Below, piece by piece: positions 1 through 7,344 of a stretch of 11,250 nucleotides of DNA. Location of the stretch: assembly GCA_028875135.1 (NCBI GenBank), contig JAPPFQ010000173.1, forward strand, positions 1-11,250. Direction: 5' to 3'. The translations under genes were made by a program, and so were the position numbers. The DNA is from Acidobacteriota bacterium (GTDB lineage: Bacteria > Acidobacteriota > Terriglobia > Versatilivoradales > Versatilivoraceae). The notes under the pieces are model-generated. The model did not search any database. It had not been told where the DNA came from and saw only the letters and a list, made by a program, of their open reading frames with translations. How positions within the stretch are numbered: position 1 is the first letter of the stretch; every line of letters begins with the position of its first letter.

Positions 1-761
1 TGCAGGGCGGTCTGCAGGGTGTTTATAAAACCCAGACCGACGTTCATGAAGACGTTGAAATCGGCGCCGGCATTCACTCCGTAGTTGTTATTGGTCAACT
101 GGGTGCGGAACCACCCCCAGAAGAGAAACGACAAGGGCGGAAAGATGAGCCATGGAATCAGGATAGGACCGACCATGATCGCGACCGCCAGCGCAAACTG
201 CGCCCAGATGACCTGGGCCATGAGAAGGCAGAACATCAGCAGCAGCAGGACGAGCATGAGGGCCATGAAGACGCTGCCAAACAGGGACGCGATGAGAAAG
301 GAGACTCCCTTGATCCAGACATCGGCCGCGCCGAAGCTCCGGATCGAATCGGTGATCTGAGTAAAGATGTTGCTAAAGGCGGGGAGGACGGTCTGCTGAA
401 GCCCTTGCCAGCTATTGCCGATAAATACCTCTGTGGCCCAGGTGCCTTGCCGGGTGATGAGCTCGGGGAAGCTCATAGTGGTTCCCGGAACAGGGTTGTC
501 GTAGAAGGCGAGCATCGTCCGGGGGATCCCCAGGCCGACCACCAGCTTGACGATCTCCCACATGTCGTAATCGCCGGAGAAGGCCGTCTTCAGCCCGGTC
601 CACACGATCATGACGGTGGCCATGCCCGTCCAGATCGCCAGGCCGGCGGTCTGGAACTCGGGCGCGGCCAGCCCCACCAGTTGCTGAAGAACCTGATCGA
701 GGAATCCTTTGGCGTCCCACTCCTGTCCAGGAGGGATCGTGACCGGCGTAAGCTGCGGCAT
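1..761 (-). CDS. trbL: TrbL/VirB6-like conjugation channel membrane protein (3' end outside window)
   Basis: I translated this frame by hand; it is open from an ATG at 761 to the left edge of the window, giving 253 residues without a stop, so the C-terminus is missing. It begins MPQLTPVTIPPGQEWDAKGF. Hydrophobic stretches lie at about residues 40-60 and 70-86, and a long, nearly continuous hydrophobic region covers about 150-220 (LMLVLLLLMFCLLMAQVIW and a following Pro/Trp-rich segment). Polytopic inner-membrane proteins of this kind at the end of a trb cluster are TrbL/VirB6, which form part of the inner-membrane translocation channel of the type IV secretion system. The gene starts 23 nt after the trbJ stop, with GAGG about 10 nt upstream of the ATG, so it is very likely cotranscribed with trbJ. 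The order trbJ then trbL matches RP4, apart from trbK. A degenerate copy of residues about 37-84 exists at 1691-1942. Identification is by topology, motif similarity and position. Confidence 0.88.
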   Translation of the reverse strand, partial: MPQLTPVTIPPGQEWDAKGFLDQVLQQLVGLAAPEFQTAGLAIWTGMATVMIVWTGLKTAFSGDYDMWEIVKLVVGLGIPRTMLAFYDNPVPGTTMSFPELITRQGTWATEVFIGNSWQGLQQTVLPAFSNIFTQITDSIRSFGAADVWIKGVSFLIASLFGSVFMALMLVLLLLMFCLLMAQVIWAQFALAVAIMVGPILIPWLIFPPLSFLFWGWFRTQLTNNNYGVNAGADFNVFMNVGLGFINTLQTAL

Positions 762-784
762 TATCTAGTCCCTCACAGTGAACG

Positions 785-1678
785 TCACTGATAGTAGGGG
801 TGAATGGTGAACTGAACTTCTCTCCCGCCCGTATTAGGCAGGGCACCAATCTCAGCTTGAGCCTGCTGCAGGTCCTGATCCGACTGGCGCAGCACCCTGG
901 CCCATCGCTCCAATTCCTGCCGGCGGGCCAGCTCCCGCTCATAGCTCGCCCCAGCCTCGCGGGCGCCCTGGTAGGCCTGGAGCTGGGCCAAGGCGGCCAG
1001 CAGCTCGGACTGCGTGGCCGTGGCCGCGACATTGGCCTGGGCCAGGGCGGTATCAGACTTGTTGGTCTGGGTCCGCAGCTTGTCGAGGGTGTCCTGGGCC
1101 TTCCTCAAGGCCTCGAACAGGGTGCTGGAAGCATCGGCCAGGGCGTGATCGAGCACCCGCTGGCGGTCAGCCGATTCCCGCTGCCGCCGGAAAAGCTCGC
1201 CGGCACGGCTGCCCACCCCGGCAGGCAGGTTGGCGAAAAGACCCACCAGGCCGGTTTCGGTGACAGTATCGGCCGTCTGAAGCAGACCGTTCCATCCTCC
1301 CCGAACGGAGACGCCATCGGACAGAGACCTGTATGCGTTTGCTATCTGAGCGGCATCGCCCTGAAAATTCCCGATCCAGCTCATGCCGGTTCCCACCAGA
1401 TCGGTCTTCGCCGAAATCAAACTGGTAAAGGGGGAAGTGAGGGCGTGATAGCTTCCCAGGGCCTTGTCCTTCAGGTGTTGGACCTGGCCTCTAATTTCGC
1501 TGAGCTTGTCGGTAAACTGCTGGATCTGTGTCAACTGGTTGGCGATGATCGACGACTGGTTGGCCAGCATGATTATCCGCTGAGCTTTCGCAACCGGATC
1601 GACCGAGACGGGCGCAAAGGCCGGAACGGGAAACAGGACTAAAGCAAGGGCTATCGCTCCGATTCGTTTCCACTGCAT
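785..1678 (-). CDS. trbJ: TrbJ/VirB5-like conjugal transfer protein
   Basis: A 297-residue protein with a clear N-terminal signal peptide (MQWKRIGAIALALVLFPVPAFA, probable cleavage after AFA). The mature part is soluble and largely helical. The segment after the signal, with repeated Gln/Ile/Leu (NQLTQIQQFTDKLSEIRGQV), is typical of TrbJ, and the last 130 residues are Ala/Gln/Arg-rich with predicted coiled-coil character. TrbJ/VirB5 proteins are periplasmic, minor pilus-associated components of the mating-pair formation apparatus. The ATG at 1678 has an excellent ribosome binding site, AAAGGAG at 1685-1691. The gene is preceded by a trbL remnant and followed 23 nt later by trbL. Sequence conservation in this family is low, so the call rests on signal peptide, helical composition, length and operon position. 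Confidence 0.82.
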   Translation of the reverse strand: MQWKRIGAIALALVLFPVPAFAPVSVDPVAKAQRIIMLANQSSIIANQLTQIQQFTDKLSEIRGQVQHLKDKALGSYHALTSPFTSLISAKTDLVGTGMSWIGNFQGDAAQIANAYRSLSDGVSVRGGWNGLLQTADTVTETGLVGLFANLPAGVGSRAGELFRRQRESADRQRVLDHALADASSTLFEALRKAQDTLDKLRTQTNKSDTALAQANVAATATQSELLAALAQLQAYQGAREAGASYERELARRQELERWARVLRQSDQDLQQAQAEIGALPNTGGREVQFTIHPYYQ

Positions 1679-1684
1679 GGGGTT

Positions 1685-1691
1685 CTCCTTT
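1685..1691 (-). promoter_or_regulatory. Ribosome binding site of trbJ
   Basis: On the minus strand AAAGGAG lies 6 nt before the trbJ ATG at 1678. It overlaps the stop codon of the decayed trbL fragment, so trbJ keeps its own strong initiation signal independent of the remnant. Confidence 0.75.
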
Positions 1692-1942
1692 CAGTACTCA
1701 TTAGAACGCAAGCATGGTCCGGGGGACTCCAGGGCCAGGACAAGGCGGACACACTCCCAGGGATCAAATCTCCGGGACACAGCGACTTTCCTTCCAGTCC
1801 AATGGACCATAACGACAGCCAACCCCCTCCAGATCCCAATGCTGGCCGCCTTGAAGTCGAGCGTACCGGTGCCTATCGTCTCGACAAGCATCGGGTAGGG
1901 CACAGGGTCCATCGAATGCCTCGGGCCGAAGGCCTCTCTCAA
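1691..1942 (-). pseudogene. Degenerate 5' fragment of a second trbL
   Basis: An 83-codon frame sits between trbI and trbJ. It could start at a TTG at 1942, overlapping the trbI stop as TTGA, or at an ATG at 1912. From its FKAAS segment it aligns without gaps to trbL of this same window (FQTAG onward): 21 of 42 residues are identical, including IW-G-A-VM--WTG-K and the WE-V-LV--L stretch. The alignment then breaks because the DNA reads CTGGAGTCCCCCGG where trbL reads CTGGGGATCCCCCGG, one base shorter. Restoring that base gives PRTMLAF, identical to trbL, followed at once by TAA TGA. It is therefore a truncated and frameshifted relic of a trbL-type gene, covering only the first two hydrophobic segments. 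Alternatively the residual ORF may still be translated as a small protein; nothing here shows that it is. The end of the frame abuts the trbJ ribosome binding site. Confidence 0.8.
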
Positions 1943-3315
1943 GGGTGAAGCCTTGCCGCCTGTGGAGCCGTCTCTACCGGTATCAGGACATCGGCGGTAA
2001 ACCAGATCCTCAGCCTAGGTCCTGCGCGGATCGTCCCGGTGGGCATACTATTCAGCACCCGCTGCATTATCTGGGTGGCCCCCTGCCCTAAACCCTGGCC
2101 CGCGCCGGCGCGGAAGCCCTGCAGGCCTCCTGCATAGGGGTTGCTCCCCTGCAGGGTGAGTCCGGACAGGATGCCGACGGCGCCGGCGGCTGCAAACAAC
2201 TGGAGGTAGTGGCGATTCACCTTGTCCTTGAGCGCTGTCGTTCCCACCTGGTCCAGGCCTTCAAACTTCAGGGACACCCAGCGGCCATCGGGAAAGACGA
2301 GGCGGTGAAACCCGACAGCCAGACGGGTCTGGTCGCGGTCGGTTACGGTCTGGGCCGTGCCGATGGCGCGCGTTCCCCGGGGGATCAGGACGCGCTGGCG
2401 GTCGCCGGAGTAGAACGGGACGGATACCTGGGCCAGCGCCGGACCGGGGAAGTCTCCGGAGAGCTGGGTAATCAGCGCGCCTTCTAGGAACGATCCCTCG
2501 TAGATGCGTTCAAAGCCTTCCGGATCGGCAGGGGTGGTCACCCTGCCGGGATTCTCCGGAGAATGCGCCGGCGGCTGGTTTTGAGCCGCCACAGGACCGC
2601 CCGGGGCTGGCGCGGACGGGCCTGCGGCGGCCAGCGGAAGCATGGGTTGTCCGGACGAAGCGGCCGGGGCCACATCTTCGTTTTCCAGCCGCATCAGGTT
2701 CTTGGTGGCTTGAAGCAACCCCTCGATGTCGGGATCGGAGGGTCGGCGCACGGACCGGGAAGGGGGATTTCCGTTCCGCATCGTCGGGAGAGCCCTGCCG
2801 GGTTGCGGCCGGACAGACTGCGCGACAGGCTTAGAGCGCAGCGACTCATGCCTGCGGCGGATGGCCTGAAGTCTGAGCTCCCGTAGAAGCTCCTGTTCGG
2901 CCAGTTCGGCCTCGGTCATGGGATCGGGGGGATAGGTGCCGGACGCACCATGGCCGCCCGCGACAGAGGACCGCCCCTTTGTCAAGCCAGCGGTGCGCAC
3001 GGAAGGCCGACCCGAGGCGGGCTGTTGCATCTGCGCGCGCAGCCGGTCGCGGGCCTGGGCCGCTCTGCGGGTCTGTTCGAGGCGTTTCTGCTGCTCGATC
3101 GTGTTCTCGACGCGGCGCTGCATGCCTTCACCGGAAAGCGCCGGTCCGATGCTTGTGGCCTCCGGTTCTTCCTCGCTGGACCCGCCCTGGATGGCGTAGG
3201 CGATGATGAAGGCGGCGATAAGCAAGGTGGTCAGGGCCACCACAATCTGGCCGAAGAGGCCACCGGGGATAGCGCCCGCGGGCTTGGTAACAAGCCGGCT
3301 CCATTGGCTACTCAT
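1939..3315 (-). CDS. trbI: TrbI/VirB10-like conjugal transfer protein
   Basis: A 458-residue protein from the ATG at 3315 (MSSQWSRLVT). One transmembrane helix spans about residues 21-42 (LFGQIVVALTTLLIAAFIIAYA), followed by a long, low-complexity periplasmic region rich in Pro, Arg, Gln and Glu. The C-terminal TrbI domain starts around residue 270 and contains the family hallmarks: a VLIPRGTRAIG turn, LVFPDGRWVSL, a D-V-HY stretch and a hydrophobic AGAVGILSGL helix, then the LRIWFTADVLIPV end strand. VirB10/TrbI spans inner and outer membranes and links the cytoplasmic ATPases to the outer-membrane ring. I chose 3315 over an upstream in-frame codon at 3354 because AAGGAGG lies 6 nt upstream (3322-3328) and the overlap with trbG is then only 8 nt. 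The stop TGA at 1939-1941 overlaps a possible TTG start of the trbL remnant. Confidence 0.95.
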   Translation of the reverse strand: MSSQWSRLVTKPAGAIPGGLFGQIVVALTTLLIAAFIIAYAIQGGSSEEEPEATSIGPALSGEGMQRRVENTIEQQKRLEQTRRAAQARDRLRAQMQQPASGRPSVRTAGLTKGRSSVAGGHGASGTYPPDPMTEAELAEQELLRELRLQAIRRRHESLRSKPVAQSVRPQPGRALPTMRNGNPPSRSVRRPSDPDIEGLLQATKNLMRLENEDVAPAASSGQPMLPLAAAGPSAPAPGGPVAAQNQPPAHSPENPGRVTTPADPEGFERIYEGSFLEGALITQLSGDFPGPALAQVSVPFYSGDRQRVLIPRGTRAIGTAQTVTDRDQTRLAVGFHRLVFPDGRWVSLKFEGLDQVGTTALKDKVNRHYLQLFAAAGAVGILSGLTLQGSNPYAGGLQGFRAGAGQGLGQGATQIMQRVLNSMPTGTIRAGPRLRIWFTADVLIPVETAPQAARLHP

Positions 3316-4264
3316 TGGGTTCCTCCTTGGAAGGCCCGCCTGTGACTCCTTCAAGGGTCCGCTTGGTGTCGCTCAGGAGCCGCTTGATCTTCTGCAGGGG
3401 AGCCATGGCGAAATCTCGCGCCGGATCGAAACGCCATCGGGCGCGCTTCTTGCCGATGCGGAGCCAGCCGTCTCCGAGCACATGGCGGGCGATGTAGAGG
3501 CCCTCCGGGGTAAGGTCGTAGGCGACAAGGCTCGGCTTGCCGTCCTTCAACTCGTAGATCGCGGGAGACTCCTGCGCACGGCTCCGGAGATAAGTGAACT
3601 GTCCGTCATGCCACATGGCGTCTACAAGGAAGGGCCACTCTTTGGCCTTCTTGTCGAGCTTGTAGGCGAAGGACAGCCGGCCGGGGTAGTCGGCCCTGAA
3701 CCGGTTGACGGCCTCGGCAGCTTGGGACTCGGCGTAGGTAGATCGAAAATCGGCGGCTTCCCTGGCCGCCCGTGCGGCCTCGCCGGCGGCGCGGGCCATT
3801 TCCCGGTAGTTGTCTACTGCCGAACGGGCGACAAAGGCAGGCCGGCCAGGAACTCCGGCGCCTCGGCCCGACTCGATCCGGACGATAAGGTGCGGATCGG
3901 GAGCCTCCTTGACCAGGAACGAGTAGATCGTGCCGCTCTCACAGACCAGGGCCACGTTCGTTTGCACCTTCTCGTCGAGCGGCTTCAGATAGGCCAAGTT
4001 GGCAGCGCCGGAAAGGTGCCAGTAGTCGGAGTCGCCGACAACGAAGTCGAGGATGTTCTCCCCCCGGGGCAGGACCAGGACCGTTGTGTGACGGGTCTTG
4101 GTCCGAACTTCGACAATCTGGTCGGGCTGGGCTTGGACGCGAAGGACGCCAGGGTTTTGAACTACTGGCTTTGAACCGGTCTGCGCCGCCTTTTCGTCGG
4201 CTACGACGGCGGCGCACAGGACGACAAAGAACAAGGTCAAAATGCAGAGTGTGTCTCGGATCAT
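3308..4264 (-). CDS. trbG: TrbG/VirB9-like conjugal transfer protein
   Basis: A 318-residue protein with an N-terminal hydrophobic signal (MIRDTLCILTLFFVVLCAAVVA, probable cleavage before DEK). The VirB9/TrbG N-terminal domain is recognisable at about residues 40-130: V-VRT, a beta strand ending in GENILDFVVGDSDYWHL, AANLAYLKP, and TNVALVCESGTIYSFLV. The C-terminal domain, with DGQFTYLR, AIYELKDGKPSLVAYDL and GDGWLRIGKKRARW, is the part that in VirB9 contacts the VirB7/VirB10 ring at the outer membrane. An Ala/Arg-rich helix (about residues 175-205) links the two domains, and about 45 residues follow the last conserved strand. Start: the ATG overlaps the trbE stop as ATGA (4261-4264), with AAGGAGG 4 nt upstream. 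The stop TAG lies inside trbI (8-nt overlap). No TrbF/VirB8 gene separates it from trbE, unlike RP4. Confidence 0.93.
   Translation of the reverse strand: MIRDTLCILTLFFVVLCAAVVADEKAAQTGSKPVVQNPGVLRVQAQPDQIVEVRTKTRHTTVLVLPRGENILDFVVGDSDYWHLSGAANLAYLKPLDEKVQTNVALVCESGTIYSFLVKEAPDPHLIVRIESGRGAGVPGRPAFVARSAVDNYREMARAAGEAARAAREAADFRSTYAESQAAEAVNRFRADYPGRLSFAYKLDKKAKEWPFLVDAMWHDGQFTYLRSRAQESPAIYELKDGKPSLVAYDLTPEGLYIARHVLGDGWLRIGKKRARWRFDPARDFAMAPLQKIKRLLSDTKRTLEGVTGGPSKEEPNE
3322..3328 (-). promoter_or_regulatory. Ribosome binding site that sets the trbI start
   Basis: AAGGAGG on the minus strand, 6 nt before ATG 3315 and located inside the last codons of trbG. It supports the start at 3315 rather than the longer frame at 3354. 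The trbG start carries the same CCAAGGAGGAAC context. Confidence 0.75.
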
Positions 4265-6681
4265 TGTTCCTCCTTGGCGAGAATCTCGATGCCGCGCAGC
4301 AGTCCGTGCCGCTTAACGGCCAGGGATCGCTTTTCAGCGTCCACGGCTGAAGACGTGTAGAGCCAGTAGCTTTCTTTGTCCACTTCCAGCCGGAGAATGG
4401 CGAACTCGTCGGACCGGCGCAGGTACATTTCGCGCTTGGGCAAGAGGCCTCGGATTGCCTCGACCTCCTCCCCGTTCAAGTGGAACACTTCGGCGACCGA
4501 GGACGGCAGGTCGGGATTGGCGAGAAACAGCTTGGTCGGGAGAGACTCAAGCAGCGCGGCGGCACCGGCGGTGCCTGTAAGGTCAACGGCGGACTGCGTG
4601 GCCAGGATCAGCGCGGCGTTTTTCTTTCTCCAGGTCTTGGCGGCTTCCGCCAGGTAGGACAGGACGGCGGGGTCGCGGAGATAGCGCCAGGCCTCGTCCA
4701 CAACCATGAGCTTGACGCGGGCGGTCTCGTCCGGGTCTTCCAGGGCGAGCCGCAAGCGCTCCAGCAGATAGAAAAGGGCGGCCTCGCACAAGTCCTCGTG
4801 CTCGGCCGCGCCGGCCAGGTCGATCACTTGCCAGTCGGCCAGTTTCAGGTCGTCGCCGGTGGCCGGGTTGTCAAAGACCGCGCCCCAGGCTCCCGAGCCG
4901 TGCCAGCGGGACAGCGGGGGCCACATCTTCTGGGGCAGGGTGCGGACCAGGCCGCCCAGGGTGCGGTGTTCCAAAGGCAGCTTGTAGAGATCCGCAATGC
5001 GGTCGTGGATCTCAGTAGTATCGGCTCCGGCGAGATCCCCTCCGCCGATCCTCAGCAGGCGCGCGATCCAGCCGGACAGGAATTGGTAGGTTCGCTCGGT
5101 CGGCGGCAGGGAAAACGGGCGGAGCTTGAACGTCGTGCTTCCCTCCTGGGAAGGGGAAAGCTCCATGTAGGAGCCGCCCAGGAAGGAAGTGAGCCAGCGG
5201 TAGGAGCCGCCCAGGTCGAGAATCAGGACGCGAGGCCTGTACTGAAGGGCGGAGACCAGCAGGAAGTTGAGGGTGAAGCTCTTGCCTGCGCCGGTCGCGC
5301 CCAGAATGAGGGTGTGGCCCACGTCGCCGGCGAAAAGGTCGTAGTGGTAAGGGGTGCGGCTCCGGGTTTCCAGGGCAGCCAGAGCGGGCCGGTCCAGGTG
5401 CTTGCTGATAGCCCTGCCTTTGGAGGCCCCGAAGACTGGAGCCAGACAGGCCAGCAGTCCGGCAGATGCAAAGACGCTTCGGACATTGCGGCCGGGCGGC
5501 TGCCCGGGCAGCCGGCAGAACCAGGCCGGGAGCTGCCCGTAGCCTTCCCGGATCACCTTGGCGTCGCAGGTATTGAAGATCCTCCGGACCTCGGCGTCCA
5601 GGCGGTCGATCTCGTCATAGTCGCCATGGAGGGTGACGGTGCAGGTGATGGAACCGTAGGAGACCCCGTCGGCCTCCAGCTCGACAAGGGCGCTGCCCAG
5701 GCGGCTCGATTCCGCCTCGGCGGCGGTGTCGGTCATGGCGGCGCCCGTTCCCTGAGTGTCCTGCATGTGAGCAGCCATGGAGTAGCGCTTCGAGAAGTAG
5801 TGTTTTTGAGCGCTCCGGATCTTTCGCCGGGCGGAATCAAGCCCCCATCGCTTCCACTCCAGGCTGACGGTCGAAGTCACGTCCAGGCGGAAAAGATCGG
5901 CCAGGAGGTTGGCCCTGGCCTCGCCGGGCGGAGACAGCATGGAATAAACGACCGTTGCCTCGCCGTCGAGGCGAAGAAAGCGCCGCTCGGCTTCCAGCTC
6001 CGACACGGCCAGCTGCCAATTCAAGCCCCCGCCTGTGGCTCCGCGCCAGGGTGTCCCCGGGCGGTTCACCAGCTCGGACAGGAAGCGGGAGCCGTCTTCG
6101 GGGCCAAGAAACTCGATAGGGGTGATGTCGGAAACCAGGGCGCGGCTGGCGGCGACAGACTGGCGAAATTGCTCGGCCGCGGCTTCGACAGCTCGGCGGA
6201 GATAGACAAACTCATTGGGCTTCTTGCGTTGGACGATCCACTGGCGCAGCCAGGTGGTCACTCCGCCGTTAACCTCGGAGCCGGCCGCCTGAAGCCCCGG
6301 GTCGTAGCACCAGGCGACGTATACGGAAACGTCCGAAACACGGCCGGCCAGGAACTCGCCTCGACGCTGCTGGGACAGCCGGACAACCTCTCCGGCATCG
6401 GCGACAGGTTTTGGGATCACGAGCGGCCGGCGGAGAAAGTAGAAATAGAGCCGCATCCTGTTGTCCAGGTTGGACAGGGCGCGTTGCCAGCGGTCTATGA
6501 CGCGGTCGAGGTGAACAGGCTCGCGGCCGTCCAGAGGAGCCGGAGTGAGATGGCCGATGGCGATTAGGTTGCCGTTGCGGCCAAGCAGGCACTCGCCATC
6601 GGGGAGCCAGCCCCACCAGGGGAGTTCTTCGGCCAGCGAGCCGGCTGCCTCGAAATCGTTGGCTTCTTCTCTCAGGTTCAT
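4261..6681 (-). CDS. trbE: TrbE/VirB4 conjugative transfer ATPase
   Basis: An 806-residue protein from the ATG at 6681 (MNLREEANDFEAAGSLAEEL). The N-terminal half is the VirB4/TrbE/CagE domain. The C-terminal half is a RecA-like ATPase with Walker A GATGAGKS at residues 461-468, followed by LDLGGSYRWL, and Walker B LMVVDEAWRYL beginning at about residue 658; LILATQSAVDL matches the motif III region. VirB4 proteins are the hallmark ATPases that power pilus assembly and substrate transfer at the inner membrane. The frame stays open upstream to 7083, but that part overlaps trbD and trbC out of frame and is not credible. The 6681 start gives the 4-nt ATGA overlap with trbD. An ATG at 6702 is a possible alternative. 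The length is normal for a TrbE without a fused TrbD. All key nucleotide-binding residues are present, so it looks functional. Confidence 0.96.
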   Translation of the reverse strand: MNLREEANDFEAAGSLAEELPWWGWLPDGECLLGRNGNLIAIGHLTPAPLDGREPVHLDRVIDRWQRALSNLDNRMRLYFYFLRRPLVIPKPVADAGEVVRLSQQRRGEFLAGRVSDVSVYVAWCYDPGLQAAGSEVNGGVTTWLRQWIVQRKKPNEFVYLRRAVEAAAEQFRQSVAASRALVSDITPIEFLGPEDGSRFLSELVNRPGTPWRGATGGGLNWQLAVSELEAERRFLRLDGEATVVYSMLSPPGEARANLLADLFRLDVTSTVSLEWKRWGLDSARRKIRSAQKHYFSKRYSMAAHMQDTQGTGAAMTDTAAEAESSRLGSALVELEADGVSYGSITCTVTLHGDYDEIDRLDAEVRRIFNTCDAKVIREGYGQLPAWFCRLPGQPPGRNVRSVFASAGLLACLAPVFGASKGRAISKHLDRPALAALETRSRTPYHYDLFAGDVGHTLILGATGAGKSFTLNFLLVSALQYRPRVLILDLGGSYRWLTSFLGGSYMELSPSQEGSTTFKLRPFSLPPTERTYQFLSGWIARLLRIGGGDLAGADTTEIHDRIADLYKLPLEHRTLGGLVRTLPQKMWPPLSRWHGSGAWGAVFDNPATGDDLKLADWQVIDLAGAAEHEDLCEAALFYLLERLRLALEDPDETARVKLMVVDEAWRYLRDPAVLSYLAEAAKTWRKKNAALILATQSAVDLTGTAGAAALLESLPTKLFLANPDLPSSVAEVFHLNGEEVEAIRGLLPKREMYLRRSDEFAILRLEVDKESYWLYTSSAVDAEKRSLAVKRHGLLRGIEILAKEEQ

Positions 6682-6974
6682 TCCCGGATTCTCACAACCC
6701 ATGGAGAACTGCTCCACTTGCCCGGGTCGTAACGGGCGCGGAAGCTCGCCGAGACCTTCAGGATCGAAAGCATGGCCGGGTCTCTCCTCCAGGCCAGCAG
6801 GCCGGCGGTATAGAGGACGCCAAAGATCACCCCTCCGATCAGCAGGGAGTTGATGGCGTTCCAGAGCGCCAGGGCCACGGTCGCGGAGAGAAGGAACCAT
6901 CGCCGCTCGACGCCCATCAATTTCAGCGGGGCGCTCAACGTGGCATGCCCCCGCCAGATTTTCGGGCCGTGCAT
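6678..6974 (-). CDS. trbD: TrbD/VirB3-like inner-membrane protein
   Basis: A 98-residue protein. After a short basic N-terminus (HGPKIWRGHATLSAPLKLMGVERRW, with the family's R-G/pro-x-L/GVERR pattern) there are two closely spaced hydrophobic segments at about residues 28-62 (FLLSATVALALWNAINSLL and IGGVIFGVLYTAGLLAW), then a cytoplasmic tail with Asp-Pro and Arg/Tyr residues. VirB3/TrbD works with VirB4 at the inner membrane in pilus assembly. It starts 8 nt after the trbC stop with AGGG upstream, and its stop overlaps the trbE start as ATGA. Identification is by size, hydrophobic hairpin, motif and the fixed position between trbC and trbE. Confidence 0.92.
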   Translation of the reverse strand: MHGPKIWRGHATLSAPLKLMGVERRWFLLSATVALALWNAINSLLIGGVIFGVLYTAGLLAWRRDPAMLSILKVSASFRARYDPGKWSSSPWVVRIRE

Positions 6975-6982
6975 CGGAATCC

Positions 6983-7270
6983 CTAGAACAGCCAGGCCAG
7001 GAAGTTGGCCGCGCCCATGGCCATACCCAAACCGAACACGATGCCGGCCAGCGCCTTCTTCGATCCGCCCTCTCCGAAGGCAAACATCAGTCCGCCGACA
7101 ACAATGGCGATCAGCGACAGGCCACGGGCAATAGGGCCGGTAAAGGCGGCTTCGAGGACTCCCACGGCATCAGTCCACGGACTGGTGCCCTGAGCCCAAG
7201 CCACAACTGGGAGGAACAGCAGGAATCCCGCCCAAATGACTGCTTGCCGAGACAACGAAGGTCCTTTCAC
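6983..7270 (-). CDS. trbC: TrbC/VirB2-like pilin precursor
   Basis: From a GTG at 7270 this gives 95 residues: a signal peptide (VKGPSLSRQAVIWAGFLLFL then PVVAWA, cleavage probably before QGTSPW) and two hydrophobic helices (IARGLSLIAIVVGGLMFAFG and KKALAGIVFGLGMAMGAANF) separated by a small Gly/Lys loop. This is the compact two-helix architecture of the TrbC/VirB2 pilin subunit. I prefer the GTG start because AAGGAGG (7281-7287) lies 10 nt upstream and it puts the signal peptide at the N-terminus. A second candidate is the in-frame ATG at 7348, which overlaps the primase stop as ATGA and has GGGGGAG 7 nt upstream; it would add 26 hydrophilic residues ahead of the signal peptide (see findings). 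Followed 8 nt later by trbD. Confidence 0.88.
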   Translation of the reverse strand: MKGPSLSRQAVIWAGFLLFLPVVAWAQGTSPWTDAVGVLEAAFTGPIARGLSLIAIVVGGLMFAFGEGGSKKALAGIVFGLGMAMGAANFLAWLF

Positions 7271-7280
7271 GTTATTTCTT

Positions 7281-7287
7281 CCTCCTT
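7281..7287 (-). promoter_or_regulatory. Ribosome binding site that supports the GTG start of trbC
   Basis: AAGGAGG on the minus strand, 10 nt before GTG 7270. The same AAGGAGGA core is used before trbG and trbI, which favours this start over the ATG at 7348. Confidence 0.65.
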
Positions 7288-7344
7288 GCAGAATTGGTGA
7301 ATCAACCGAAGGTTGGCGTCCGGAGTGAATGGTGCCGGCATCGG

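Noticed and set aside
412..1032. A minus-strand frame of 206 codons across the trbJ-trbL junction
   Set aside because: It overlaps trbJ and the start of trbL in another frame; the trbL frame gives a hydrophobic VirB6-like protein while this one is Arg/Gly/Pro-rich.
3203..4174. A 323-codon plus-strand frame opposite trbG and trbI
   Set aside because: The minus strand carries clear VirB9 and VirB10 domains here; the plus frame is a codon-bias shadow.
4480..6567. A 695-codon open frame on the plus strand opposite trbE
   Set aside because: It is antisense to a protein with intact Walker motifs; its translation is low-complexity and Gly/Gln/Val-rich, as expected from the complement of GC-rich codons.
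6682..7083. Extending trbE upstream to 7083
   Set aside because: The extension overlaps trbD and part of trbC out of frame and reads as Arg/Pro-rich nonsense; the ATGA overlap at 6678-6681 marks the natural start.
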